Below are positions 42,872 to 53,928 of a DNA stretch of 64,000 nt, piece by piece; position 1 is the stretch's first letter; each line of letters begins with the position of its first letter. The stretch spans positions 1-64,000 of the forward strand of contig NW_019174052.1 in assembly GCF_001642475.1 (NCBI RefSeq). Direction: 5' to 3'. The DNA comes from Fonsecaea monophora (Eukaryota; Ascomycota; Eurotiomycetes; Chaetothyriales; Herpotrichiellaceae). The position numbers and the translations under genes were made by a program. The notes under the pieces were generated by a model that saw only the letters and a list, made by a program, of their open reading frames with translations, ran no database searches and was not told the origin of the DNA.

Positions 42872-44782
42872 ATGGCGACCCTAGCCGACGAGCTGCTCAA
42901 TGACTTTGAGGACTCCGGTGACGAAAACAACGACAACGACAACGCCAATGATTTTCAGGATGGAGATGAAGCAAACCATGCGAACGGCCTGGGATCTGCG
43001 ACCGACAACGTACAGCGGGGTGGCGACGACAGTGACGAAGAACTGGAAGATGCCGAGGAAGAAGTCGCTGCTCAGAAGGCATCCGCCATAGCCGCAGAGG
43101 GTGTAGACGATGAAGAAGATACCAAGGCCAAGGTGGAAAAGATGCGACTGGGAGGCGTGCGTGATGTCCGAAGCGTGGCCGGTCTGATGAAGACTTTGGA
43201 ACCAGTTCTCGAGGTAAGAGCTTGCCATTTCCAAAACATATCATAGCCTTGTCCGTTTACACGAAATGAATACAGCCCTGACGGTTCGTCCACCCTACAG
43301 AAAATCGCACATTACCAGAACATACCACCTGATCAACGGACGACGACCGTTGGCTCAGTCGAAGATAACCCAGAATACGCCCTCTTGACCCAGGCCAATT
43401 CCCTGTCCACACAGATTGACAGCGAAATCATTCTTGTCCACAAGTTCATTCGCGACCATTACTCTGCACGATTCCCAGAGTTAGAAACCCTCGTGGCCAA
43501 CCCGATAGATTATGCGAAAACGGTCGCGATCGTCCGAAATGGGCCTGTGGACAACATCAAAAGTCTAGCAGATTCGAGTGATAATATTGTCGGGGCTCCT
43601 CTGAGGTCAATCCTAGACGGGCCAACGCTGATGGTTGTCACGGTGGAAGGAACGACAACCAAAGGTCAAGATCTGAGTGAACAAGAACTTGAGACAACCC
43701 TCCGCGCGTGCGAAATGGTGCTGCAGCTTGACAGAGCTAAGAAGATCTTGACCGAATATGTGCAGTCTCGAATGAATGTCTTCGCTCCGAATCTCACTGT
43801 GCTCATTGGCTCCCTGACTGCTGCTCAATTGCTCAACTTTGCTGGCGGGCTCAAGAACCTGGCAAAGACGCCTGATCGCAACGTGCCAGCTATGGGTTCA
43901 AAGAGGCAGAGGCAGAGTGGGTTAGCCACCAATGTGGGCATCCGCCAGCAAGGATATCTCTATCATTCGCCCCTCATACAGGAAATCCCAAACGATTTAA
44001 GGGTGCAGGCAATGCGCATCGTGTCTGGGAAGCTCATCCTCGCTGCCCGAGTCGATAGCGTCCATCAAGCCCGCGATGGCTCAACGGGCGAGCACCTCCT
44101 AAACGAGTGTCTGCGCCGGCTCGACAAGTTGACTGAGCCCCCACCGAACAGAGGTGTAAGGGCTCTGCCTGCACCCGATGACAAACCGAGCAGAAAACGT
44201 GGTGGAAGAAGAGCCCGAAAGGCGAAGGCAGCGTATGCCATGACCGAACTCAGAAAGCAACAGAACCGTATGGCGTTTGGTAAAGAAGAAGCAGAAGTCG
44301 GTTACGGAACTGGGGAGGAGACAGTGGGTCTGGGGATGATTGGTGCTCAAAACGAGGGCAGAATACGAGCCACACAGATTGATCGTCGAACCATGGCAAA
44401 GTTGAGCAAGAAGAACCCCGGCTGGGGTGTCTCTGGTACGGCGACAAGTCTGAATAACGGAACGACAACATCTCTGCGAGGCATTGGGTCTGCAGGTGGA
44501 GGAAACATGACTGCACTCCGGGCTCAAGGTCTTCGAACCAGTGGCGTTGGGGCCGGCACTGCAAGTTCAATTGCTTTCACCCCCGTCCAGGGTCTTGAGT
44601 TGGTCGATCCAAAAGTGCAGGCAGAGCTCAAGAGGAAGCGGGATGCTGAGAGTGCGGGTTACTTTTCAACTGGCACATTTACTCAAGTCAGTTCTGCAGC
44701 AACAAACGGCGGATTCAAGGTTCCTGGATTGCCTCCGAGCAAAAAGACGAATATGGGCCCTCCCCCCGCACCTGGGAAATGA
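42872..44782 (+). CDS. prp31: Prp31 U4/U6 snRNP splicing factor
   Basis: Two exons, 42872-43213 and 43301-44782, joined at GAG/GTAAGA and CTACAG, give 607 residues. The N-terminus is acidic (DSGDENNDNDNANDF) and is followed by the NOSIC segment (LVHKFIRDHYSARFPELE, YAKTVAIVRN). The Nop RNP-binding domain runs from about residue 200 to 360, with APNLTVLIGSLTAAQLLNFAGGL, NVPAMGSKRQRQSG, QGYLYHSPLIQ and LAARVDS. The C-terminal Prp31 region is basic (KRGGRRARKAKAAYAM, KQQNRMAFGKEE) and Gly/Thr-rich. Prp31 binds the U4 snRNA k-turn with Snu13 and bridges to U6/U5 for tri-snRNP assembly in the nucleus. Confidence 0.95.
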
Positions 44783-45761
44783 ACCAAGAAAGGGGGTTTG
44801 TTGATTTGGTGGTGTCTGATGCCACCTTGATCAAAGGCTATTCGACCCACCTATGAATACCAATGCTATGGAACCAGGCTCGTCGGAAACGGTGTGTCCT
44901 AGACTGCACCGCGTTGAAATCCCTTTCCAGAGTATGTCGATGGCTTGCACGCAAAGTATTTGCTCACCCACAGCTGGTGTGGTTTCTTGGTGGATCATGG
45001 GTACAATGCCAAAAAGCAAGCCATGGAGATGTGCTGAACGGGCTACACATAGGAGGATATCGCTCCGCCGAACCCTCAGTATGTCGTGAGAAACAACAGA
45101 AGAAAATAAGGTCATTCGACGGGACAAGTCGAGAGACCGGCGGCTCATGGTCAAGGAAGAGGTTGGGCCACGATGCTCGCAACTCACTGGTCCGGCAGAG
45201 ATCTCGGTCACAACCCTTTTTTGAAACAGATATCTTCCCAGTCCACACTTTGTCTTGTCAGGTTACGGGACTGCGGCGTCCAGCGTTCTCTCTAAATGGA
45301 GGAGTAGACGACACTCTGCGTTAGCGAGGATGCGGTGGCTGTGAGAGCAGAGGAGGACACTATGCTAAAAGGGAGGCCGAAATTTTATGCATTCCTGCTC
45401 GTCGACCTGATGGTGTTGACTCCCTTTTTCGGGTATGCTCACCACTCTCGATCGTTCATGTCTGTCTGAGAGATATCCGTCACACGGAATGAATGGTCTG
45501 GAGAACAAGCCATCACGAATGAATCGAGCCCAAGCTCCCGCATTTTCAGTGGCCTATAGATAGAAAGGTATCTTTGGTGTAGGACCGGGCAGGGCTTGTT
45601 CTCCTAGCCTTCACAGGTATCTAGTGGTCGAAATGGCTGAAGATCCATTCCTTCGGTCCTTCGTCCATAGAGTCCATAGAGGAAGAATGGTGAAGTTGTG
45701 CTGCACAATATAATGTCTCCAACAGCAGCCAATATGCCATTTCGATTGCGCACAGGAGGAC
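44783..45761. other. convergent intergenic region without a gene
   Basis: 979 bp between the 3' ends of prp31 (+) and tpt1 (-). No coding frame with a recognisable protein, repeat or RNA gene is seen. Confidence 0.4.
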
Positions 45762-47219
45762 TCAAGCGTCGAGTTTCTCCCCTTCTATCTCGATATCCCC
45801 TCCTCTTCCTCTCCCTCTGCCTCTCCCCTTCCCTTGGCCCCTCTCCCCGCCTCTCCCTCTGGGTCCTGCGCCTTTCCCCCGCGGAACAGGCCTCGTGCGT
45901 AGCGGTTCAGGCAAGTCGCGGACCGAGCCTCTCCCGGCCTCCCAGAGCAGGCCAATCCCCTTTTTGACCTCGACGGCCGCAAGGAAGTAGTCGACAGGCA
46001 CGAGTTTAGCGGCTTTGGCATTAGTATCGTCCTCCTCTCCGTCCGCGGTCGTCGTCGTAGTTGTCTTCGTCGTCGCCGTATCTGAGGGCTGAGGGGTGGC
46101 AGTATTGTTGTTAGTACTAGTGTCGGCACCAGTGCTAGTACCAGGCACGGTAGGGACAGAAGAGACAGAAGAAGGAACAAGGCCGTCGGAGAGGATGACC
46201 CCGTTCTCGCTCCGCCACCACTTCATGTCCGGCGCCTCGGCCAGCGCCTTGCGGATGTCCACGTAGATGAGGATCTGGGCGTCGCTCCTCATGCCGCTGA
46301 TGACCTTGTTCTGGCCTAGCAGGGCACCGAGGGTTTTGGACTGGGCTTTCTTGTTGGCCTTTTTGCTCTGTCTTTTGGAGGCCTTTGTTTGGGGTTCCCC
46401 GTCGTGCGCGGGCTTGGTCTCGGTGTTATCGTCGTCGTCGTCGTTATTGTTGTCGTTTTCACTGTCATTGTCATCTTGGTTATCGTCTCGGGTGCCATTA
46501 ACATCATCATCTTCTGCGGTGACAGCAGCGTCGATGGCAGGATCGGCAGACGATGTTGGCAAGACCTCACTCAACGAAGGCCCCGTCGCGAAATGGACGT
46601 GATTCCTCGTCATGCTCTTCAACCCGCCGCTGCGCAGGATCTGGTCCCACGCGCCGTAAAAGGTGCCGTGCACAACCGTGTCCGGGATGCTGGCCGGGTC
46701 AGCGAGCGAGATCGGGGTGAGCAGGTTCTCGGCCTCGACGGTTTTCATGCTGTGGCCCTGCGTGGCGCGGATGAAGAATCTCCTCGTGTCGACGGTTTCG
46801 TCGTTGCCTGAAGAAGCCAGTGATGCTTCGAATGTCGATATTGCCCGCTGCGTTTCCGTCTCGGGTTCATTCGCCGTCTTCGAATCCGCTTCCGCCTTGA
46901 CGACGGTCGGTGTTCCTCCCCCTCCAGCCTCGGCGTCAGCGTGCACGTACTTCATCGCGAACCGCTTCTTGTCGCTCTGCTTGACCACTTCGACGACCTC
47001 GGCAAACGTCACGGGTGGCTGCATGTTCCGCAGCTTCTGCCATCCCAGCAAGTGGTCCATCCGCACGTACCCGTGGCTGTCGATGGGGATGCGTTCGTCG
47101 ACAGCTGCATGGCGCAGGAGCCGGGAGAGGGCTTTGGAGACCAGCACGGTGCGCGGGAGAGAGTCGTGACGAAATCCGCCCCGACCACCGCGCCCACGAC
47201 CACGTCCACGGCCCGACAT
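45762..47219 (-). CDS. tpt1: tRNA 2'-phosphotransferase Tpt1/KptA, enlarged
   Basis: An intronless 485-residue protein, about twice the yeast enzyme (230). Tpt1 removes the 2'-phosphate left at the tRNA splice junction, using NAD+. The catalytic tetrad is visible: R36 and H37 in LSRLLRHAA, R151 in FFIRATQGHS and R311 in VISGMRSDAQ. HGTFYGAWDQILRSGGLK (184 onward) and WWRSENGVILSDG (335 onward) are also present. The extra length comes from three inserts: about 98-145; an Asp/Asn-rich then Lys-rich block at 222-305 inside the catalytic domain; and a Thr-rich block at about 348-400. Arg-Gly repeats sit at both ends and may bind RNA. It is the third RNA-processing gene in a row. Confidence 0.9.
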   Translation of the reverse strand: MSGRGRGRGRGGRGGFRHDSLPRTVLVSKALSRLLRHAAVDERIPIDSHGYVRMDHLLGWQKLRNMQPPVTFAEVVEVVKQSDKKRFAMKYVHADAEAGGGGTPTVVKAEADSKTANEPETETQRAISTFEASLASSGNDETVDTRRFFIRATQGHSMKTVEAENLLTPISLADPASIPDTVVHGTFYGAWDQILRSGGLKSMTRNHVHFATGPSLSEVLPTSSADPAIDAAVTAEDDDVNGTRDDNQDDNDSENDNNNDDDDDNTETKPAHDGEPQTKASKRQSKKANKKAQSKTLGALLGQNKVISGMRSDAQILIYVDIRKALAEAPDMKWWRSENGVILSDGLVPSSVSSVPTVPGTSTGADTSTNNNTATPQPSDTATTKTTTTTTADGEEDDTNAKAAKLVPVDYFLAAVEVKKGIGLLWEAGRGSVRDLPEPLRTRPVPRGKGAGPRGRGGERGQGKGRGRGRGRGGDIEIEGEKLDA

Positions 47220-48427
47220 GATTGAGCGGAGGTTGTCGATGGGGAGAAAAGCGGTGACGACGAGTCACCTGTACAGGAGGGATTGCAGGGGTCTTGAGAT
47301 TTGTAGCGAACAAAGACAACGGCTTCTAGTGACTGGATGGCTGGATGACTATATTTCCCAATGTTCAAAAAGAAATAAATCCACGCCAAGTATTTTCCCC
47401 TTACACGCTCGAGGCTGAAAGAAATCCAAAAACCCGCGAGCTCAGAGACTTTTTGAAGCAAAAATGATATCGACCCCTTCTCGCCCCCCCTCAACAGGTT
47501 GTGTCGACAACGATGTCGGGATCACAAGTGAGTCACGCACGGGTCAAAACACAAAAAGAGACATTGCGTTGATGACTCAAGCGTGTGGCCCCCGAAACCT
47601 GCGTGGAAACCGGAGACGCTCCGTTTAGATTGCGAGGATGTTCAGGACTTCAAAAGGCGGAGATGTGGCCTCGAACTGGTCGAGAGCTATAGTTGGCTGT
47701 ACCTAGGATCTTGTAGACGACGGAGTGAGTCAAGGCCGATATGGAAAGCCTCTGATTCTTCCAGTAAATATATTATACACATGCCGAACTATGATGAGGT
47801 GCGAAGCAAGGCACCGCTTATCGATAAGATTAGCGCTGATATCTCAGCCTCATCGGAATTTCAGGATTCATTAGCAGTTGTGAATAGGAATGAGTACAGA
47901 GGCCAAAATATGACGAGTCCTTGTGGATGCTCACTCTCGTGAGTCTGTATTAGTAGCAGCAGCAACATAATGCACTTCTCTCCCGAGGCAGTTCTGCCAC
48001 AACTTATCTACATATGTAGATACGAGTACATGGACCTGTCCAACACCCGTTTCAACCACGTTGCTGCTCTCTTATCTTTCACACTCTGCCCCCCTCCGTG
48101 TCACCTTAATTACATGCTCAAAGTCGAGCTGATGAGATGTGTGTATACTGCCATTGAGAACCCGGGGATGATACGGTTGGATGACCAGTCACTTAACTCC
48201 AGGTTCAGGCTTAATGTCCCATGATCCATAAGAAATTCGTCAGATTCCGGCGAGGGTAACAGAGTAGGGTATAAATATAAAGAAATTGTGAAGGAGATCA
48301 ATCCGAAGAGATCTGCCCAAATGCTTTTTCCAAAAGGAGTATACCTCCCACAAACCCAAGTTCAAAAAAGACGGTAGAATCCAACAGAAGAGGAAGAGTG
48401 GGCCTAATGGCCAGGTGATGTTGGCTT
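47220..48427. other. 1.2-kb region without a gene
   Basis: The upstream region of tpt1 and the 3' flank of the next membrane-protein gene. An open frame at 47583-47942 has no recognisable features. Confidence 0.4.
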
Positions 48428-49651
48428 TTAGAAATTCTGTGCGATCCCGCCTTGGGCTTGCGGGAATGTCGGTGCTCGCTCGATGCGAGTGTTCCTTCGG
48501 GCTTGGTTGTCACGTATAACGGGTTGCGTTCCAGTACCTCCGTATGAACCATCGCCATACGGGCCATGGCTGGCGTTTGCTTCGTTATATATATTATAAG
48601 GGACTTCTTCCTGATAGTATGGGCCAGGCATTTGAGGCGCTTCTGAAGATGCCTCAGAGTGGTGGCCTTCAGAGTATGCCGAGGAAGCGTTAGATGGACC
48701 GCGGCGAATGTCTCCTGTCCCACTGCGATTCCGATTGAGCGCTCCCGCAGTCCCCAAGGCTGCAACGCCGTCTCCGCTTTCTGGATGACCGTTCATCAAG
48801 GGATCTGCAGAGTATTGATCCGAGGTCGCATTCGGCGAAGCCTGGGGGGCATATCCGCCAGGTTGACTGCTGCTTTCCGATAGAGCCAGACCGCCAGCAG
48901 CTCGTCCATTGGAACCGAGCGTCGTTGAAGCTTTCCGATTCGAGGATGTTGCTCCCCATCCGCGATATCCACTGGTGTCATCTTGTCCTTCAGATTGATT
49001 GTCAGTATACGGAGCCGCGGCAACTCCGAGCGTCGGATCGCTGTTCGGATTAAAGCCATATTCAGCCATCTCGCTCTTACGCAGTTCTTCTGCATTCTTC
49101 CTCGCCTTTCGTTTCCTCCAGCAGAAGAATCCAATCAAAAATAGCGCTGCGATAACCACGATCGGAATGATGACGGCTATTGCAATCTTTGCACCGGAAC
49201 TGAGACCACTTGAAGATCCGGACCTTGAGCCTGGAGCACTCAGTGTTGATGGTGTGGGAGATGAGGTGGTGGGGGTGACTGTTAACGACGCGGTAGCAGT
49301 GTCCGAAGTCGGGGTATCCGGAGAGAATGTGGAGGTAACAACAACCACTGTAGGAGTCTGAGAGCCTCCTGGGGTCGATGCTGGTGTTTGGGTAACTGTT
49401 TCTGTCGCAATAATGACGCTGGGGCTCGTATCAGGAGTGCTGGTGTCAGGTACCACTGTGGTCGAGGGAGGAATGGAGATGGATGAGGTGACTGTAGTCG
49501 GCGGTGGAGTGGACGTGTCGGATGTTATCGAGGTATCGGTCGAGGTCGAATCTGTGACGGTAACAGTGGTAGAGAACGAGGTAGTGAGGCTGGTCGAAGT
49601 CGTGCCGATAATTGTCGTGATGACCGAGTCGGTCGCGCTGGTATCTATCAT
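48428..49651 (-). CDS. Ser/Thr-rich single-span membrane protein (Mid2/Wsc-like layout)
   Basis: An intronless 407-residue protein. Residues 1-150 are almost only Thr, Ser, Pro and Val in mucin-like runs, suited to O-mannosylation. One membrane helix follows at about 155-178 (IAIAVIIPIVVIAALFLIGF), then WRKRKARK and a long disordered cytosolic tail that ends in NTRIERAPTFPQAQGGIAQNF. The layout resembles fungal cell-wall stress sensors, but no WSC or other cysteine domain is present and no classical signal peptide precedes the mucin part, so the helix probably serves as the anchor, or an upstream exon is missing. The function is not known. Confidence 0.7.
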   Translation of the reverse strand: MIDTSATDSVITTIIGTTSTSLTTSFSTTVTVTDSTSTDTSITSDTSTPPPTTVTSSISIPPSTTVVPDTSTPDTSPSVIIATETVTQTPASTPGGSQTPTVVVVTSTFSPDTPTSDTATASLTVTPTTSSPTPSTLSAPGSRSGSSSGLSSGAKIAIAVIIPIVVIAALFLIGFFCWRKRKARKNAEELRKSEMAEYGFNPNSDPTLGVAAAPYTDNQSEGQDDTSGYRGWGATSSNRKASTTLGSNGRAAGGLALSESSSQPGGYAPQASPNATSDQYSADPLMNGHPESGDGVAALGTAGALNRNRSGTGDIRRGPSNASSAYSEGHHSEASSEAPQMPGPYYQEEVPYNIYNEANASHGPYGDGSYGGTGTQPVIRDNQARRNTRIERAPTFPQAQGGIAQNF

Positions 49652-51557
49652 CTTTTAGCCTGGAGCCGCCTTCACATGGAGCGTGTGTCCATACCAGTCG
49701 ACATTGTGGATTGAATTCCTGGAGTAGGTGTTTATGGGAAACAATGCCTGCCGCAACAAGCGGAGGTAATGGGAGACGTTCAACGCGTAGCCACACCAGC
49801 TTTACTGGTCTACCAGATATTCTCCAAAATGTTGGAAGGGATTGAACTCTATTATATCACGAAGTTCCAGTGACAAGGTGTTGGAGTCTCAATGTTGCCC
49901 GTCAGCCGCAGGTTTAAAAAAAAGGGTAGTGGCAGACAGAAGGCGAATTGAAGTGTCTGGACGCGAGGGCTGTGTGTGGTCCCTTTGCCAGACCAATAAT
50001 ACATGCAGGGAGAAGATAATGATGATGACGATGAGGAGTGACTTCTTAACGGGATCAGATCCGACAGGGGGTGTATACAGTAAGATGGGAGAATGTATAA
50101 TGCTGCGACTCCGAGATGAAGACGCAGGGAAACATGTTCAACGTTGGAGAGACGGAAGAATTGAGCTGCTGAAGGTGGAGGGCGCAGCAAGTGGCGAGCC
50201 TGAGACAGAAAGAGGCCGCAGAGGGGGAAACAGTCAATAGTTCAGGAATCATGGCTCAGGGTTGTGATGGTTGTGGTGGGGCCTGTGTAAATTATTATTG
50301 GGTAAACCGCATGCTAAACTTACCAGTAACTCAGTAGTGGTGCCAGGAACTTGCAGGATGGCGGGCCCTGGCACCAGCTGGAACATGACCTCCGACAAAA
50401 GAGTTTAGGGGCCTCTGGAGCTTGTTACCCTTGGGACTCCTTGGTCTTTTAGGTACCTAGGAGGACTAGTAAGGACGGAATATAGCCTAGCTCTCTGAGA
50501 CCGAACCATCGTTACATGCAAAGTCTTCGGTACTTGTCCACTTTGTAAAGATTTTCATCTCCCCCAAAGATCACAGAGCCGAACTTCCGTTCCTTCAGAG
50601 ATTCGTACCGGTCGAACGTCTGCTTTCGAGACCAAAACTGGGCATAACTGCTTCCCTACGAGTAGATGATCATCCCCTCGATAATGGACACCAAGGACCC
50701 TAGACTGCGGAAGTACAGCCATCCCACCCGTCCCGACAGTCCTCGATGGCGGCTCTTTGCAGCTTTGGGACCCTCTCCACGGCTCCCACGCTCCAATCTG
50801 AGTGCTCAATGCATCACAGACTGACCCGATTATGTGAGACTGCCGCTGTCACGACGAAAATACTGCCCCCCTCGTCTGGCAATGTGATACACACCCTGCC
50901 CCGACGCCAAGGTCTCGTACTACAATCGCTCCCTACCAGGGTTCATGTTGGGCTTTTGGGACATGCCAATCCTGCAGGGCGCCGATTTCTACCAGTATCG
51001 AGTACTCCTTGCTGGGATCTGGATCTTGATATCCGCTCTGCGCCTGCGCTTCCTCATGCCAAAAGCTGCCAACTACCCAATTCTAGCTCATTGCCGCACC
51101 GCGAACCACTTTCCCTTGGCTCATTGACCTATTCGGCGCCCATTCGGCGGAAACTTGGAAGAAGAATCTGAGCTCAAGAGAGGCATCATGCACCTCGCAT
51201 GAATTCCGTAGAAGGGCACAACAACCGCAAGAGGATCAGAGTCGACCCCGGAATCGGTCAACCATCCAATCGCGGGTTATGCCCTTTGGTTTCGTTTTCA
51301 CCGAAGACCACAGGGATCTTCGGGCGGGGGAACAAGCTTCCCGACTCTGATATTTTATGTGAACTTTTTTGATAGGGACAGTCCCAAATAGATTCCTAGG
51401 CCTCGGTGCCTCGAATGGGCACGATATGCCACTGGCGAGAGCTCCCGAGCCTCCTGACAACGCCCCTCGCCATGCTTTAAAAAAGTCCCATATAGAGTCA
51501 TGTCTCGAATCAAAGATATCGGTCCAATGTAGATACACGCCACTCCGTCAAGAACAT
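49652..51557. other. 1.9-kb region without a gene
   Basis: The promoter side of the Ser/Thr-rich membrane protein and the 3' flank of the next gene. Frames at 50746-51171 and 50945-51127 are open but show no domain. No repeat or RNA gene was recognised. Confidence 0.4.
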
Positions 51558-53928
51558 TCATCGATTTAGATCCCACTGCGGCTTCAATGCAGCCGCTAGC
51601 TCGTCTCTGGTACCTGCAACCTCTTTTGGTATGCGACTCACGCGGTATGCGCCGGTCCGGATATTATGAACGTGGAGAGCCGATATTCCGGATCGATTGC
51701 TGCGAATACTTCCAGTCTCAGTGCCAGTGTCGTTTACTCTGAGTCGCGATGGCGGTGCAAAGTCCAATGCTGTGAATGTGGATGACTTTCTCAATTGATG
51801 CCTGCCGATAATTGTTAGTCATAAAGATCCCGCGGATTGGTAGACACAAGACTTACGGGCTGGGTATAACCGCCAGATCATCGAATGATGATGCGAGTGG
51901 AATGTGAGCCCTCACCGCTGGCGAGTACGGCCTCAGTCCTCCACGGAGGCTATCGGGAGTACCAGATCGCTGGTTGTGGATTTTCTGAGGGGGAGCGAAG
52001 TCTATGGGCAAAAACGTGTCCTCCTTGAGTTTTGCCGGCGTTGGCAGGAGGTTCAACGCTTTCGGCGGTGGCAGGTTCTTCGGCGGTGGCATGCGAGGAT
52101 ATCCCCCATACCGACCCGATGCCGAAGAAAACGCCCTAGGGCCGGATTGATAGCTTCCGTTAGAAACCGTTGCACGATGTCTCCCGTACGCGCCGTTCTG
52201 TGACATGCCCCGAGGTGGATAATATGCCGCCTGATCATAGTAACCATCTGGATAGGCACCCGGTCCATGGCTGTCTTGGTGGTAGCCTTCAGCACCATCG
52301 TAATATTGCATGTTTTGAACCGGATTCTGCGGTTTGGAGTCATCAAAGTATTCTTTGTAGAATGATCTGATCCGGTTGGCGCGCTGTTCTGGGTTTTCGG
52401 ACGGATCGTCGGGGGGTAATGGTCGCAGCCCCATTGTGAGTCGACGGGGATCGTACCCAGTGTAGTCGTCGTAGTCTTCGAAGTCATAATACCCATGCTC
52501 CTCAGGATATTGTTGATCATGATCTCCGTAAGCCTCGTATTCATCGTAGTAATCGTCTTCCTCTTGTTGAGCCTGGTGTTGACCTTGCGATGTCTGATTA
52601 TGCGAAAGCTCTGGGCCAGAGAACTCCGTTGAACGAGTGTCGCTGCCCTGGGGCGTCTTCTTTGATGTATCTAGAGCGGTAGTAGGGTCTTCTTTCGGGA
52701 TCACGGCATGTTGTCCATTGCCTTGGGAGTCGATGAAGCTTAGCTGAGGTAGCCGTGCCTGGCGTTCTTCTGGAGTATCCACCGTAATGCCTGGAACGAC
52801 AGGATTCTGTCCATGCGAGGTTGAAGTTGTGGACGGTGTAAATGGGGGTGGAGCGTCTTTGAGTACTGCTGGGGGAGGCGCCTGGACTTGCATAACTGGT
52901 GACTCGGCTCGGACTTCTTTGACAGTCGATATAGGTTCCTTCTTGACTTGTTCCTCCTCAAATAATCCACCGCCACTAATAAATTGGCCTAGGTAGTTGT
53001 TGCTGGCCCTCAAAGAGTTCACTGCTCCGTTGCTACTCGCCGTGCTCACAAAAGAGTCACGGATAGGGTCGGGTATGGTAGGAGGCAGCAATGTGTTCGC
53101 TTTGACCGGCGGCATAGGACCATGGCCTCCTGGAGCCGACTCTGCCGGAATAGGGTGTCCTGATGGAGGTGGCACATTCGCAGGCTCCTGGGCATTGTGC
53201 AACAAATTCTGCCTCGAGTCAAACGGAAACCTGCGGCTAGAAGACCCAGTATAGCTTGAGGAATCGTCGACGGGGCTTCTGAGACTTGACGGTGGCCGTA
53301 TGGAACCATCATCAGGAATGAAGGTAGTCGCACGATATTTATCGTCACCAGTGGTTATAGAGCGAGACAGCGAATGGAGCGATTCCCTAGAGTGGTGCAG
53401 TTCGGGCGGCAGAAGATAAGGGTTATTGGCATCCAAGTCAAGCGACAAGCCACGAGCTCGTCGGCCGCCTGTCTCTTTGTCCTCAGCCATCGACATCTCT
53501 GGGTTTTTCCGACCCTTCTTCTTCCCCCCAGGGTTGTGCTTCGCCTCGAGCAGGCCAAAATCAAGGGATTTGTGTTTGTCTTCAGCATCTTCTCTTCTTA
53601 ACTTCTTCACATGCCTCCTCTGCAGATATAACAGGATACCCAGGGCGATCGCTAAAGGTATAACTACTGCCAGAACGATTGGCACAGTTGTACTCGACCC
53701 ATCAGACCCGTAATATTTCTCACAAGCGCCCGAGTTGTCGTTTGGGCCACACGATGTTGTGGTTGCCGGGCTCGATGAACTTGAAGACGACTCGGCTCTT
53801 TGCACCAGCGAAGGGGGTCTCTCCAAATAGAGGCCTTCTAACCGAATATCGGGGATGGGACCTGGACGAGCGAAGGGGTTCCTCGGCAGTATCTGCGGCT
53901 CATTCTCAGGGAGAATGGGAGAGGACAT
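51558..53928 (-). CDS. single-span membrane protein with long disordered tail
   Basis: Two exons, 53928-51857 and 51801-51558, give 771 residues. The intron (GTAAGT...GGCAG, 55 nt) removes a TAA that would otherwise end the first exon and joins VIPSP to HQLRKSSTFTALDFAPPSR. I start at MSSPILPENEPQ (53928). A short N-terminal part with a Ser run and two cysteines (SCGPNDNSGACEKYYG) precedes one membrane helix at about 82-102 (VPIVLAVVIPLAIALGILLY) and the basic stop-transfer QRRHVKKLRR. The 650-residue tail is disordered with YDEYEAYGDHDQ-like acidic Tyr-rich repeats near 480-510. I cannot name its function; tail length and composition suggest a scaffold at the plasma membrane. Confidence 0.75.

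Noticed and set aside
50746..51171. Plus-strand frames in the gap between membrane-protein genes
   Set aside because: Translations lack any recognisable motif and overlap each other in different frames.
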